Origin: Deferribacterales bacterium Deferri_01
Lineage (GTDB): Bacteria; Chrysiogenota; Deferribacteres; Deferribacterales; Geovibrionaceae
DNA length: 64,000 nucleotides
Assembly: GCA_001603805.1 (NCBI GenBank)
Contig: LUZY01000002.1
Coordinates: forward strand, 209,428 to 273,427
Direction: 5' to 3'
Under the pieces are notes generated by a model. The model made no database searches, was not told the DNA's origin, and worked only from the letters and a program-made list of their open reading frames with translations. Position 1 is the first letter of the stretch; each line of letters opens with the position of its first letter. This document shows, one piece after another, positions 1-9,800 of the stretch. The translations under genes were made by a program, and so were the position numbers.

Positions 1-1049
1 ACCCAGCCCATAGTACCCATATGAACGTGTCCGGGAACCCAGTCAGTATAGTGGATAAGTGAGCTTATCACTCTGATCCCCTGTGAGGGACCCTGAATAG
101 TCTGAAGACCATAGAAGGTAATTCCCAGCACAAAAAACTTAGTGAGATAGTTTGTTCTCATCTTGCTCCAGTCAGCATCCACCGTGAAGTAGCCGTTGAT
201 AACGGAACCCCATGACGGAGCTATAAGGAAAAGAGTGAAAACTATGCCAAGAGTCTGAATCCAGTCAGGAAGGGGAGTGTAAACAAGATGGTGAGCCCCT
301 GTCCAGAGGTAGGCGAATATAAGCGACCAGAAAGAAATAATTGAAAGTCTGTGGCTGTAAAGGGGGAGTCCTGTCGCTTTAGGAAGAAAATAATAGAACA
401 TCGCTAATATGGGTGTGGTGAAAAGGAAACCCACCGCATTGTGCCCGTACCACCATTCAACGTTTGCACTGTTTGTGCCTGCGAAAAGGTGGTAAGACTT
501 GGTAAGAGTTGCGGGGATATGCAGGTTGTTCACTATGTACAGTATTGCCACTGCGATAAGCGTAGCGATAATATACCAGAGTGAAACATACATATGCTCT
601 TCTTTTCTTTTAAAGATGTTGGTTAAAATAACGATGGTGAATATCACCCAGAGAATAACAATGGCTATGTCAATAGGCCATTCAAACTCTGCATACTCAA
701 GGGACTGGTTCATGCCTATGAAAAGCGTGAAAGTCGCCAGAACCATGCCTACGTTAAACAGCCAGAGGTGAAATCTGGCGAGTTTGCCCAGCACAAGGTT
801 CCTTTTCGTGAGCCTGATTGTAAGATAGTAAAAAATACCGAACTCCGCACCTATTCCCAGCCCGTAAGCCAGTACGTTAGTGTGGATAGTTCTCAGCCTT
901 CCGAAGGAGAAGTACTCACCGAAGTTGAAATTCGCATCCCACATCTGCACAGAGATGAGCAGACCGATAACAAGTCCGATGACTCCCCAGAAGATCGCAG
1001 AGAGTATAAACCCCTGCACCGTTCTGTAGTCATATGAGTATTCATTCAT
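1..1049 (-). CDS. ccoN: cbb3-type cytochrome c oxidase subunit I, C-terminus outside the window
   Basis: Catalytic subunit of the cbb3 haem-copper oxidase, which reduces O2 at low oxygen tension in the inner membrane. The reverse strand is open from ATG at 1049 to the window edge, about 349 codons, so the gene is cut by the window and not broken. Visible family motifs are IHTNVLAYG (haem ligand region), WWYGHNAVGF (CuB histidine and tyrosine region), a HH pair in GAHHLVYTP, and GHVHMGTMGW near the edge, among many hydrophobic spans. AGGAGG sits a few bases before the ATG. The neighbouring Rrf2 regulator is transcribed in the same direction, upstream of ccoN. Identification is firm; accessory subunits would lie beyond the left edge. 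Confidence 0.93.
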   Translation of the reverse strand, partial: MNEYSYDYRTVQGFILSAIFWGVIGLVIGLLISVQMWDANFNFGEYFSFGRLRTIHTNVLAYGLGIGAEFGIFYYLTIRLTKRNLVLGKLARFHLWLFNVGMVLATFTLFIGMNQSLEYAEFEWPIDIAIVILWVIFTIVILTNIFKRKEEHMYVSLWYIIATLIAVAILYIVNNLHIPATLTKSYHLFAGTNSANVEWWYGHNAVGFLFTTPILAMFYYFLPKATGLPLYSHRLSIISFWSLIFAYLWTGAHHLVYTPLPDWIQTLGIVFTLFLIAPSWGSVINGYFTVDADWSKMRTNYLTKFFVLGITFYGLQTIQGPSQGIRVISSLIHYTDWVPGHVHMGTMGW

Positions 1050-1097
1050 TTAGAACCTCCTGCCACCGTTATGACCCGGCAGCGACATGTATATGAA

Positions 1098-1496
1098 TTA
1101 AAAAATGAAATCCCTAACTTTTGAGGTTTTTAGCTGTTCTGTCATTACCGACTGGATATCCGCAAGTCTATGAGTAACACGGCAGAAAGGCTTTCTGGAG
1201 CAGGCAGAAGGGTGAGCCAGACAAACGTTAAGATCAAGTGTGGCTCCCATACATTTAAGTATATCATAAAGGCTTGCATCCATAGCGGACGAAGAGGCTT
1301 CTATACCGCCGTGTTTGCCTGTGCGTGTTGTGATAAACCCGCACTTCTTAAGTCTGTTGATAACTTTTGCAGTTGTAGGTTTGGGAACACCCACTGCAGC
1401 GCTTATTTCTTCCACTTTTTTCATCCCGCCGCTTTCGGCTAAATAAACAACAATCCGTATGGCATAATCGCCTTCTCTTGCTATGAATGAGTCCAA
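1098..1496 (-). CDS. Rrf2-family regulator, NsrR-like, probable Fe-S sensor
   Basis: A 132-aa Rrf2 protein: N-terminal winged helix (about residues 1-65, with KPTTAKVINRLKKCGFI as the recognition region) and a C-terminal cysteine cluster at C92, C99 and C105. That spacing is close to the three cluster ligands of NsrR/IscR-type regulators, so it probably carries a [2Fe-2S] or [4Fe-4S] cluster sensing NO, O2 or Fe-S status. The start is TTG at 1496, chosen because GAGGT lies 7 bases upstream and Rrf2 proteins begin right at this point. It lies immediately upstream of ccoN in the same orientation, which suggests control of respiratory genes. The NsrR assignment is from cysteine spacing only; IscR- or RsrR-like sensing is also possible. 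Confidence 0.85.
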   Translation of the reverse strand: MDSFIAREGDYAIRIVVYLAESGGMKKVEEISAAVGVPKPTTAKVINRLKKCGFITTRTGKHGGIEASSSAMDASLYDILKCMGATLDLNVCLAHPSACSRKPFCRVTHRLADIQSVMTEQLKTSKVRDFIF

Positions 1497-1515
1497 TTGT
1501 TTACCTCATAGGTCA

Positions 1516-1544
1516 ACAATATCCCCGTTTTTTTATAATGTCAA
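1516..1544 (-). promoter_or_regulatory. Sigma-70-type promoter of the NsrR-like gene
   Basis: On the minus strand TTGACA (1544-1539) is followed after 17 bases by TATTGT (1521-1516), just upstream of the TTG start at 1496. GTTGAC occurs both at the -35 and again right after the -10 element, so the regulator could bind here, but that is inference. Confidence 0.6.
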
Positions 1545-1601
1545 CAGATTTAAAAAGACAAAAATAATCCTATATACATAATAGGAAATGGAAATAAAGC
1601 T

Positions 1602-2993
1602 CTATCCCTTGACTCTCTTGTTCATTGCCTGCCTTGATATTCCGAGAAGAGCGGCTGCTTTGCTCTGGTTTCCGCCGCTGATTTTCAGCGCCTCACTGAT
1701 AAGAATATTCTCCATGTCTTTTAGAGAAGGGAACCTGCCGGAATAGGTAAACTGAGTCCCCGCAGGTACAGCGGAGCTTACAGCACCTCTGCTTCTGCCT
1801 GTGGATTCAAGATAAGCAATAACATCACCCGCTGTAAGCATGTTCGGGCTCCGTGCCGCAAGGTCATAGGCGATAGCCCTTAATTCTCTGATGTTTCCGG
1901 GAAATGTGTATGAAGAGAGAATACCTGCTGCTGCTTTTTCAAAGTTTTTTTCAGGAGTGCCGAGTTCCACCCCCGCCATCTTATAAAAATGGGAAAAAAG
2001 CAGGGGAATATCTCCTTTTCTGTCCCGCAGAGGAGGAATACAGAGTTTATGTATTGCAATACGGTAATAAAGATCCTTACGGAATCTCCCCTCTGTCACC
2101 TTTTTATCAAGATCTGCATTAGTCGCCAGAACTATGCGGACATCGGCTTTTTCTTCCGTGTCACTGCCCATTGCCCTGAAAGTGCCTTCCTGCAAAAAAC
2201 GCAGAAGTTTAAGCTGAGAGTTTTCAGAGATATCTCCCACCTCATCCAGAAACAGAGTTCCGCCGGACGCTTCCAGAAGAAGACCCCGCCGGGCTTTGTC
2301 CGCTCCGGTGAAAGCGCCTTTTCTGTGACCAAAAAGGGTATCGGAAAAGACTGTATCATCCACATCCGCAACATTCACAGGGACAAACGCCCCTTTCCGC
2401 CTGCTTGCCTTATGGACGGCTTCTGCCATAAGCTCCTTTCCTGTTCCTGTTTCCCCGCATATCAAAACGGGCTGCATTCCGCCGGCCACAGCCTCAATGT
2501 ATTTAAATATTGCAAACATGGAGCTTTCTTTTGTGACAATAGAAGAAAAATCGGAGGAGCATTTTAGGTGCGATGCCTCAGTTGCCTCGGTAAAGCTTTC
2601 CACCTGACGTTTAAGTTCTTCTTTTTCAAGGATATTTTTGATGGTAGTAATGAAACGGAGACTGTCCACAGGTTTGAGGATGTAGTCATCTGCGCCTTTT
2701 TTCAGGCAGTTTACAGCGGTCTGGGAATCATCCGCCGCCGTGATGATAATCACCGGAGTTTCAGGATACTTTGCCATTACGAAGTCGAGAATATCGTTTC
2801 CGTCAATCTCCGGCATATAAAGATCCAGAACAATAAGAGCAAACGCTCTATGCTCAAGTATATCAAGTGCTTTTTGCCCGCCGGACGCAGTGGTGATGTT
2901 TTTATAGCCTGCACTCTTCAGGGCAAAACTGTAGGAGAAAAGGATATCCTCCTCATCATCCACAAGAAGTATAGGAATATCGTATTTCAGCAT
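1602..2993 (-). CDS. Sigma-54-dependent response regulator (NtrC family)
   Basis: A 463-aa protein with the classic three-domain layout. Residues 1-120 form a receiver with acidic pocket residues VDDEED and phospho-acceptor D57 (VLDLYMP). Residues about 150-380 are an AAA+ ATPase with Walker A GETGTGKE, the sigma-54 contact loop GAFTGA and Walker B-type TLFLDEVGD. The last 40 residues are a Fis-type helix-turn-helix (NQSKAAALLGISRQAMNKR). It should activate RpoN promoters when phosphorylated. It is the last gene of the chemosensory cluster, 14 bp after the receiver-kinase at 3008-4897, so it is probably the transcriptional output of that relay. The target genes are not evident from this window. 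Confidence 0.93.
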   Translation of the reverse strand: MLKYDIPILLVDDEEDILFSYSFALKSAGYKNITTASGGQKALDILEHRAFALIVLDLYMPEIDGNDILDFVMAKYPETPVIIITAADDSQTAVNCLKKGADDYILKPVDSLRFITTIKNILEKEELKRQVESFTEATEASHLKCSSDFSSIVTKESSMFAIFKYIEAVAGGMQPVLICGETGTGKELMAEAVHKASRRKGAFVPVNVADVDDTVFSDTLFGHRKGAFTGADKARRGLLLEASGGTLFLDEVGDISENSQLKLLRFLQEGTFRAMGSDTEEKADVRIVLATNADLDKKVTEGRFRKDLYYRIAIHKLCIPPLRDRKGDIPLLFSHFYKMAGVELGTPEKNFEKAAAGILSSYTFPGNIRELRAIAYDLAARSPNMLTAGDVIAYLESTGRSRGAVSSAVPAGTQFTYSGRFPSLKDMENILISEALKISGGNQSKAAALLGISRQAMNKRVKG

Positions 2994-3007
2994 AGTATTC
3001 CTTCTGA

Positions 3008-4897
3008 TTATCTCTGTGCGGGGAAAGTCACCGTAACGGTCGTACCCTTCTCCGGTTCGGAGGCAAAATCCAGCTCGCCCTTATGCTCTTTAACATAAGT
3101 ATACACTATAGAAAGCCCCAGCCCGGTTCCTCCGTCCTTAAGCTTGGTGGTGAAAAAAGGTTCGGTTATTCTTCTTATTATATCACTAGGAATCCCGACT
3201 CCTGTGTCTGAAACGCAGATTTTCAGATTTCCGCTTTCATCCGAAGCGCAGAGAAGTCTGACAGAGCCGTTTTTATCAGGGAGAGCCTCAAGTGCATTAA
3301 GAATCAGATTGATGAGTACCTGCTCCATTTTCTGCCTGTTTCCTTTGACATTTGGAACAGGCTTTATGATGTCTGTGGAAAAATCAGAAGTATATTTCAG
3401 AATATGCTGATTAAGTATTTTCACAGCAGAGGTGACAACATCTTCAACATTAATTATGTCATCCATGTTTTCCGTGTCCCCTTTGGAAAAACTTTTAAGC
3501 TCATGGACAATTTTTTTAATCCTCTCCGAGCCTCCGGCTATTCCTTCCAGAAGCTTCGGAATATCCTCACGCAGAACAGAATAAGGGAGATTTTCCACCT
3601 CAAAATCACCTTCTGTTTCGTAAACTCTGTCAAGCACTTCGCTGAACCCTTTCCAGAGATCCAGCATCATTTTACTGTTAAACATTATGAAATTGTTGGG
3701 GTTATTAATCTCATGGGCTATGCCTGACACCAGTGTGCCAAGCGCTGTCATTTTATTGGTCTGAATGAGCTTTTCCTGAAGCTGACGCTCTCTTTTCTCA
3801 AGCTTTTTAGCCTCTGTAATATCTTTGAAAGAAAGATAAAGATAATCGGTTCCGCCGATACTGAGCCGCTGGGAGTTGGCAAGAAAAGTGAAAGTCTCGC
3901 CTGTTAGGCGGGTCATGGTACATACAGCCTCGTCCTGACCGGAGTCACCGAGAATACAGCCGCTTACCGCCAGAACACGTATAAGCTCCGAGGGGACCTT
4001 ACCGAGCATTTTATCTTTTCTGAACCCGAACATCTTTTCTGCAGCGGGGTTCAGGTCAGATACAGTATGTTCGGGCATTTTAAGCAGCACGAGAGCATCA
4101 CGGTTCTTTTCAAAAATTTCGTCAAAATTTCTCGCTGTTGTATCCAGCTCATCCTTCATTCTTTCCAGTTCGCTCAGATCCGAAAAGATAAAAAGATATC
4201 TGGTCTGTTCGCCGCCCAGACTGAAAGTGGAAATATTCATAAGAACCGTTTTGCGTTTGTTCTCGGAAAGATTAAGATCAAGTCTTTTTGCTTTGCTTTC
4301 TCTGCCTTTAATAATTCCTTCGACAACACCTTCGAGTGAAGGCTGGAGAGAGGATATCACGTCCTCAACATTTTCACCGTAAATGTCGCCTCTTTCAATT
4401 CCGAATATTTCCATAAAAATATGGTTAAAATATTTTATCCTGAAAGATTCATCAGCAACCACTATCCCTTCTGCGGAGTTTTCCAGAACAGTTTCAAAAA
4501 GCCCGTTCTGCTCCACAAGGTTGCGCTCCACGGCGGCTCTTCTGATAGCCATTGACACAACAGAATAAAGGGACTGGGTTTCAGCCGGTTTAACTATATA
4601 TCCGTAGGGTGCGGCTTCACTTGCCCTGTCCATTGTGCTGATATCTGAATAGCTGGTGAGGAAAACTATGGGGATGCGGTAAGCAGTGTTTATTATCCCC
4701 GCAAGGTCAATACCGTCCAGATCTGATTTGAGGTTTATGTCCATAAGAACAAGTACGGGAATTTCCTTTTCGATCTCCTTCATCGCATCTTCAGGTCTGA
4801 CAGCGTACACAACGTCAGAATAGCCGAAACTCAACAGTTTCGACCTTATATCCATAGCAATCAAGGCTTCATCTTCAACAATTAGTATTTTTCCCAT
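3008..4897 (-). CDS. Receiver-PAS-PAS histidine kinase
   Basis: A 629-aa soluble protein that begins with a receiver domain (VEDEAL pocket, D53 in LMDINLK) instead of a sensor. Two PAS domains follow (about 130-240 and 250-370), then HisKA with the phosphorylatable histidine in SGIAHEINNPNNF and a HATPase_c domain (N box in the LNALEAL region, DTGVGIP, TGLGLS). No membrane spans are visible. An N-terminal receiver on a kinase fits a phosphorelay in which the upstream membrane kinase (4939-7293) phosphorylates it and it then phosphorylates the sigma-54 regulator downstream. It lies between those two genes with gaps of 41 and 14 bp. The relay order is inference from gene order. Confidence 0.9.
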   Translation of the reverse strand: MGKILIVEDEALIAMDIRSKLLSFGYSDVVYAVRPEDAMKEIEKEIPVLVLMDINLKSDLDGIDLAGIINTAYRIPIVFLTSYSDISTMDRASEAAPYGYIVKPAETQSLYSVVSMAIRRAAVERNLVEQNGLFETVLENSAEGIVVADESFRIKYFNHIFMEIFGIERGDIYGENVEDVISSLQPSLEGVVEGIIKGRESKAKRLDLNLSENKRKTVLMNISTFSLGGEQTRYLFIFSDLSELERMKDELDTTARNFDEIFEKNRDALVLLKMPEHTVSDLNPAAEKMFGFRKDKMLGKVPSELIRVLAVSGCILGDSGQDEAVCTMTRLTGETFTFLANSQRLSIGGTDYLYLSFKDITEAKKLEKRERQLQEKLIQTNKMTALGTLVSGIAHEINNPNNFIMFNSKMMLDLWKGFSEVLDRVYETEGDFEVENLPYSVLREDIPKLLEGIAGGSERIKKIVHELKSFSKGDTENMDDIINVEDVVTSAVKILNQHILKYTSDFSTDIIKPVPNVKGNRQKMEQVLINLILNALEALPDKNGSVRLLCASDESGNLKICVSDTGVGIPSDIIRRITEPFFTTKLKDGGTGLGLSIVYTYVKEHKGELDFASEPEKGTTVTVTFPAQR

Positions 4898-4938
4898 AAC
4901 AATTCCTTTTGACTACAACAATCTTAACAAACAAAGTG

Positions 4939-7293
4939 TTAAAATTTCAAAACAAAAACAGTTCCGCTGTTATTTTCAATACGCAAATCTCCCCCCAACT
5001 GGGAAGAAAGCGATGTAATTATCTGTGAACCGAGGGTATCGGAAGTTCTGAAACCTTCTGTGTCGGCTATTCCTGCTCCGTTATCTGCAATGCTTACCTC
5101 TTTTTTTCCATCATCCGTAAAACTTACGCAGATATTAATGCGTGCATCCACTGAATCTCTGTCGAAGGCATGCTTGTAGCAGTTTGTGATTATTTCCGTT
5201 ATCAGCAGGCTTATGGCTATTGATTCGTCAAGATTAAGCCGCATCTCACAGCAGTTTACATCAACATAAACCGGACAGACAGAAGTGTACGTCATAGATA
5301 TCTCACCCACAAGGCGTGTAAGATATGCCTTGAAGTCCAGCCCCTGCGCACTGTCGCCCCTGTAAAGCATTTCATGGATTATCGCCATGGATTTAATCCG
5401 CTGTATGCTGTTTTTAAAGTAAGCAACTGCCTTTTCATCATTCAAATACTCACTCTGAATACTTAGAAGGCTGCTGACAATCTGAAGATTATTTTTTACT
5501 CTGTGGTGTATCTCTCTTATAAGAAAGTTTTTTTCCTCTATTCCGGCTATCAGTCCGTTTTTTATTCTCCTTTCTTCTGTTATATCTCTGAAAACCAGAA
5601 CACCACCGCTCTCATAGGAGTCGTATTCGAGTTTGTTTATACTGTATGCGACAGGGATAACATCTCCGCTGCTGTTTCTGAAAAACACCTCGCCTTTGTG
5701 TATGCCTCTGTTTTTATTCACCGCTTCAAGGATCGGAGATTCCGGGCTTCCGTCTTCTGTACAGAGAATACTGTCAATATTTTCAGGCTGAGACAAAGGA
5801 CTGTACTTCAGGATGCGGGCAGCGGAATTGTTCATGAATTTAATATTCATAACTCCGTCAAATACGATTACTCCTTCATCCATTGCGTTCAGAAGTGCCT
5901 TGTGTATATTCTCAAGGCTGAAAAGCCTGTTTGTAAGGTACTTTTCATTACTTTTATCAACAACTATTGCATAGATATATTCCTTGTTCCTGAAACGCAC
6001 CTTAGCACAAAGCAGAAGAAAATCCTTAACAGTGTCCTTCTCATTTTTAAGACTGCACTGCATTTTACCCTGTCCTTCTGTTTCAATCTTCCTGAGAAAA
6101 TCCGCAGAAAAAGGGTTTTCCCTGAAAATAGAATCGGAAAGGGCACGGTTTTTCATCTTTTCTACACCTGTGCCGAAGAAAATCTCTGCGGCACGGTTGG
6201 CATCCTCTATCATGAGAGTGTTGATATTAATAAACAGCATGGGAACGCCGGAAAGGCGGAACATTCCCTCATACCATTCCATCCTGTTCAGGCTCTCTCT
6301 GAATTTCATATATTTATCTGAAGCATCGAATACAAAACCGGTCAGCGAGGATAAATCACCATCGGACGAATACTCCGCCATGCTGTAAAACTCAAGCCAT
6401 CTGAGCCTGCCTTCGGAATCAGTGAAAGGAAGAGATTCCATCTCTTCTGAGTTCTCTGTTCCCTTCCGGTTTTTCTCATAGTCTGCGATGCGGTATATTA
6501 TTTCAGCGTTTTTTTCTTCATCTCCGGTAAAACCAAGAAGGCTTGAGGCACTCCGGCTAAGTACTTCAACAGACGGTTCGGGACGAAAGCTGAAACTATA
6601 ATATGCCGAACTGCCCGTACTGCTCATTTTATCCAGAATAATAGAAAGATGCCTCTCCAGTTTTTTCATTTTTTCAAAATGCATTATTATTATTCCGGCA
6701 GACACGGTGAAGGTTAAAAAAACTGCAAGCTGAAAACCCGCTGAAAAATACTGGATATTAACTGCACCTTCTCTTGTGCCTTCAATTAATACGGGATAGT
6801 TCATTTTATGAATTCCCCAGAGGATAAGTGACACGCCTGTCACCTTCTTTCCAAAGCCGTAAAATGATTTTGAAACAAGAATAATAAAGCCTGTATAGAT
6901 AAATGCTGCAGCAGAGAAAACAAAGACTACTGCATCTATTACAAAATACCCGGCTCCGTAAAAAACAGCCGCAGCAAGCAGGATTTCAGCCGTAAGAGCC
7001 CCCTGAAGGACAAAGCGGGGCTTCTTTTTATCAATAAGCATATGAGCGCCCATGACAAGCAGCACAGCCCCCATCAGTACAAAGCTGAGTTTCAGAAAAA
7101 ACAGGAAATCGTTTTCCCCGTTTCTGAAAATAATCATCTCAACAGAGTACCTTATTATGTTGAAAAGCCAGCTGTATCCCCATATTTTGAGATAATCGTT
7201 CCTTTCATTTATGTATAAATACATAAACATAAACATAACCGCCATGGAGGCGGTCAGTATGCCGATTATTTCATTAAGAAAATCTGCCTGCAT
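4939..7293 (-). CDS. Membrane PAS histidine kinase, HisKA_2 type
   Basis: A 784-aa sensor kinase. The first 230 residues hold about seven hydrophobic spans with no large periplasmic domain. They are followed by three PAS-like regions (about 240-330, 345-450 and 470-590) and a HisKA_2 dimerisation domain with IREIHHRVKNNLQIVSSL. A HATPase domain follows (ITEIITNCYKHAF, DNGAGI) and ends in VFVLKF. HisKA_2 kinases lack the usual HisKA four-helix motif. I chose ATG 7293 over an upstream in-frame start at 7338 because AGGAG lies 11 bases before it and the longer form would overlap cheB. It directly follows cheB, so it is probably co-transcribed with the chemosensory genes. The signal sensed by the membrane part is unknown. 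Confidence 0.9.
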   Translation of the reverse strand: MQADFLNEIIGILTASMAVMFMFMYLYINERNDYLKIWGYSWLFNIIRYSVEMIIFRNGENDFLFFLKLSFVLMGAVLLVMGAHMLIDKKKPRFVLQGALTAEILLAAAVFYGAGYFVIDAVVFVFSAAAFIYTGFIILVSKSFYGFGKKVTGVSLILWGIHKMNYPVLIEGTREGAVNIQYFSAGFQLAVFLTFTVSAGIIIMHFEKMKKLERHLSIILDKMSSTGSSAYYSFSFRPEPSVEVLSRSASSLLGFTGDEEKNAEIIYRIADYEKNRKGTENSEEMESLPFTDSEGRLRWLEFYSMAEYSSDGDLSSLTGFVFDASDKYMKFRESLNRMEWYEGMFRLSGVPMLFININTLMIEDANRAAEIFFGTGVEKMKNRALSDSIFRENPFSADFLRKIETEGQGKMQCSLKNEKDTVKDFLLLCAKVRFRNKEYIYAIVVDKSNEKYLTNRLFSLENIHKALLNAMDEGVIVFDGVMNIKFMNNSAARILKYSPLSQPENIDSILCTEDGSPESPILEAVNKNRGIHKGEVFFRNSSGDVIPVAYSINKLEYDSYESGGVLVFRDITEERRIKNGLIAGIEEKNFLIREIHHRVKNNLQIVSSLLSIQSEYLNDEKAVAYFKNSIQRIKSMAIIHEMLYRGDSAQGLDFKAYLTRLVGEISMTYTSVCPVYVDVNCCEMRLNLDESIAISLLITEIITNCYKHAFDRDSVDARINICVSFTDDGKKEVSIADNGAGIADTEGFRTSDTLGSQIITSLSSQLGGDLRIENNSGTVFVLKF

Positions 7294-7312
7294 TTTAAAA
7301 TCAGCTCCTGCA

Positions 7313-8377
7313 TCAGTTCCTGCAATACGCCACAACAAACTGAGATATATTTCCCAACGGAAGAATTTTTTGCGCTGCGCCGAGTTCTATTGCCACCTTC
7401 GGCATACCGAAAACCACGCTTGTGGACTCATCCTGTGCTATGGTGTACGCACCGGCTTCTTTAAGCTCCAGAAGACCTTTTGCTCCGTCATCGCCCATAC
7501 CTGTCATTATTACCGCAACTGCGTTGGAACCCACATATCTGGCTCCTGAGCGGAAAAGGACATCAACCGACGGTCTGTGCCTGCTGACTAAAGGACCTTC
7601 CTTTATTTCAGTGTAGTATCTGGCACCGCTTCGTTTGATCAGAGTATGTTTATTTCCCGGTGCTATCAATGCTCTGCCGGGAAGCACGGTATCACCGTTT
7701 TCCGCCTCTTTGACACTTATTTTAGACAGTGAATCCAGCCTTTGGGCGAACGAGGCTGTAAAGTTCTCCGGCATGTGCTGAACTATAACTATTCCAGGCG
7801 AATCCGGCGGCATGGCAGTCAGAAACACTGTAAGCGCTTCTGTTCCCCCTGTGGATGCCCCAACAAGGATAACCTTTTCAGTTGTTTCCATCATCGCTTT
7901 GCTGGTACTTTTCGGTATAATAACATCCGCAGTCAGTTTTGGCTGAATAGTGCGGGAAACGGCGGATATCTTCTTGACAGAAGCCTTTGCAGCCGCCTTT
8001 ACGGCATCACAGATAAGGATTTTGGACTCCTCAAGGAATGCCTTTGTTCCCGATCTGGGTTTTTGTATAACATCCACAGCACCGTATTCGATGGCTTTCA
8101 TAAGTGTCTGTGAGTTGTCGACAGTAAGGCTCGAACACATCACCACAGGGATAGGGTGCTGAGACATAAGCTTTTTAAGAAATGTGATGCCGTCCATTCG
8201 TGGCATTTCAACATCCAGAGTGATAACATCCGGAATAAAATGCTTCATTCTCTCCGCTGCATAAAAAGGATCCTGGCAGGAAGCCACTTCGCTTATTTCC
8301 GGATCAGAAGAAAGAATTTCGGTAAGAGTTTGCCTAACCACTGCGGAATCATCTACAACAAGAACTTTCAGACCCAT
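7313..8377 (-). CDS. cheB: CheB protein-glutamate methylesterase/deamidase
   Basis: A 354-aa two-domain enzyme that removes methyl groups from MCP glutamates during adaptation. The receiver domain has VDDSAVVRQ and phospho-acceptor D55 ([10 protein letters not shown]). The catalytic domain has [10 protein letters not shown] with S175, VQHMPENFT with H201 and [11 protein letters not shown] with D297. These match the Ser-His-Asp triad of the family. A linker of about 45 residues joins the domains. It is downstream of cheR and cheD in the same operon, with a gap of 4 bp to cheD. All catalytic residues are present, so it should be active. Confidence 0.96.
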   Translation of the reverse strand: MGLKVLVVDDSAVVRQTLTEILSSDPEISEVASCQDPFYAAERMKHFIPDVITLDVEMPRMDGITFLKKLMSQHPIPVVMCSSLTVDNSQTLMKAIEYGAVDVIQKPRSGTKAFLEESKILICDAVKAAAKASVKKISAVSRTIQPKLTADVIIPKSTSKAMMETTEKVILVGASTGGTEALTVFLTAMPPDSPGIVIVQHMPENFTASFAQRLDSLSKISVKEAENGDTVLPGRALIAPGNKHTLIKRSGARYYTEIKEGPLVSRHRPSVDVLFRSGARYVGSNAVAVIMTGMGDDGAKGLLELKEAGAYTIAQDESTSVVFGMPKVAIELGAAQKILPLGNISQFVVAYCRN

Positions 8378-8381
8378 AACA

Positions 8382-8876
8382 TCAACCTGCGTCCATAGTA
8401 TTTCTTAAGCTTTTCATAAAGACACGTCCTTCAGAGGAGTAAAAATACAGTTTTCTTCCTGAATCTCCACCCACATCCTGAGCAGTAATTTTATAGCCCA
8501 AGGCCGACAAAGCGGCAAAAGCCGCCTGTATATTTTTTGCGCCTATAGTTTCTCTTTTGATTTTACCGGATTCAGTGCGGAACATGTCCGCCCCGCCGAA
8601 GACTTTTACTTCGATTTCTGAAGGTACAGCCCCCCAAACGCTAAAGCGGCTGTGCATATATGTTATTGAGCTGTCAACGAATTTATTAACATGAGAAGGG
8701 TTGTTTCCTACCACTGAAAAATTGGCGAGCGGGAGCATGGCGTGGCACATCCCGCCGATTTTAGCAGCTGACCAGAACATTATCACTGAAACGCACGATC
8801 CCAGAACCGTACTAACCACAGCAGGTTCTTTTTCAAGATACATTTCACATGGTTTCAAATAAATGCTTTTGATCAA
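8382..8876 (-). CDS. cheD: CheD chemoreceptor glutamine deamidase
   Basis: A 164-aa CheD, which deamidates receptor glutamines and in other species also partners with CheC. The catalytic cysteine is in [10 protein letters not shown] and the histidine in [17 protein letters not shown] and VFGGADMF are further family motifs. The reading frame extends upstream to 8948, but that would overlap cheR by more than 50 bp and has no counterpart in the family. I prefer TTG 8876 with AAGG just upstream, 16 bp after the cheR stop; this gives the usual IYLKPGE-like N-terminus. The start is therefore moderately sure, the identity very sure. No cheC is in the window. Confidence 0.9.
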   Translation of the reverse strand: MIKSIYLKPCEMYLEKEPAVVSTVLGSCVSVIMFWSAAKIGGMCHAMLPLANFSVVGNNPSHVNKFVDSSITYMHSRFSVWGAVPSEIEVKVFGGADMFRTESGKIKRETIGAKNIQAAFAALSALGYKITAQDVGGDSGRKLYFYSSEGRVFMKSLRNTMDAG

Positions 8877-8892
8877 CTGCCTTATTCCTGAA

Positions 8893-9741
8893 TCATACTT
8901 TTCTGTAAACTGTCGGTGCGACTGTCTCCACATCAAGGTCCATCCCATGTATGGTTTCCGAATGTCCTAAAAAAAGAAACCTACCCCGTTTAAGATGGCT
9001 CACAAGCCTTTTCAGAATCCTCTCCTGCGTGTCTCTGTCAAAGTATATTATAACATTACGGCAGAATATTATGTCATAATCCTTATCATGAGAAAACTTT
9101 TCATCCATAAGATTAAGGCGGGAGAACCTGACTGACTTTCTTATAAACGGCTTCAGACGCACCTTGCAGTCATTTTTATCTTTTGATCTTAAAAAGAATT
9201 TTTTTTTCAGTTCAAAGGGAAGCTGGGCTATTTTTTCTTCATTATAAATAGCTGTGCATGCTTTTTGCAGCACATCGGTGGATATATCCGTGGCAAGAAT
9301 TTCATAATTCCAGCCTCGTATATTTTCAAAAAAACCGTGAAGCTCCATTGCAAGAGTATACGGTTCCTCACCGCTAGAGCAGCCTGCGCTCCAGACTTTG
9401 ACCTTGGCATTGTCATTATCTTTCAGAAGATAAGGCAGAACTCTGTCCCTCATATATTCAAAGTGACCGGGCTCACGGTAGAAATCGGTTTTGTTTGTTG
9501 TTATAACATCTATGAGACTGACTATTTCCTCCTCACCCTCACCTGAGTTAAACACAAAATCCAGATATTCCTCATAGGTGGTAAAGCCGTGTTTCCTCAG
9601 CCTCTTTCTTAATCTTCCCTCTACCATCTGTTTCTTTGTCGGGGGGAGCTTGATTCCGCAGTGATTTTCTATGAATGATTTAATGCGCTCAAACTCCATG
9701 GATGAAAGATTCTGACGAAAAACATCAAAATTAGAAGACAT
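8893..9741 (-). CDS. cheR: CheR chemoreceptor methyltransferase
   Basis: A 282-aa SAM-dependent methyltransferase that methylates MCP glutamates. The N-terminal helical domain (FERIKSFIENHCGI, then VEGRLRKRLR) is followed by the Rossmann domain with VWSAGCSSGEEPYTLAM (SAM site), ILATDIS and IIFCRNVIIYFD, all characteristic of CheR. The start is ATG 9741 with AAAGGTGG just before it; an in-frame TTG 15 bp upstream is less likely. It sits between an mcp and cheD. Both full MCPs of the cluster end in a possible CheR tether (see their entries). Confidence 0.95.
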   Translation of the reverse strand: MSSNFDVFRQNLSSMEFERIKSFIENHCGIKLPPTKKQMVEGRLRKRLRKHGFTTYEEYLDFVFNSGEGEEEIVSLIDVITTNKTDFYREPGHFEYMRDRVLPYLLKDNDNAKVKVWSAGCSSGEEPYTLAMELHGFFENIRGWNYEILATDISTDVLQKACTAIYNEEKIAQLPFELKKKFFLRSKDKNDCKVRLKPFIRKSVRFSRLNLMDEKFSHDKDYDIIFCRNVIIYFDRDTQERILKRLVSHLKRGRFLFLGHSETIHGMDLDVETVAPTVYRKV

Positions 9742-9758
9742 ACACCACCTTTCCAACC

Positions 9759-9789
9759 CCCGTCCTGCGGTGTAACTCCGCAGAACGGG
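9759..9789 (-). other. Intra-operon hairpin between mcp and cheR
   Basis: Arms at 9759-9770 and 9778-9789 pair over 12 positions with one mismatch around a 7-base loop. No T-run follows on the operon strand, so it is probably an RNA stability or processing element and not a terminator. Confidence 0.5.
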
Positions 9790-9800
9790 ATATTTTATTT

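Noticed and set aside
499..1037. Plus-strand open frames in the first kilobase
   Set aside because: They are antisense to ccoN, whose protein motifs are clear.
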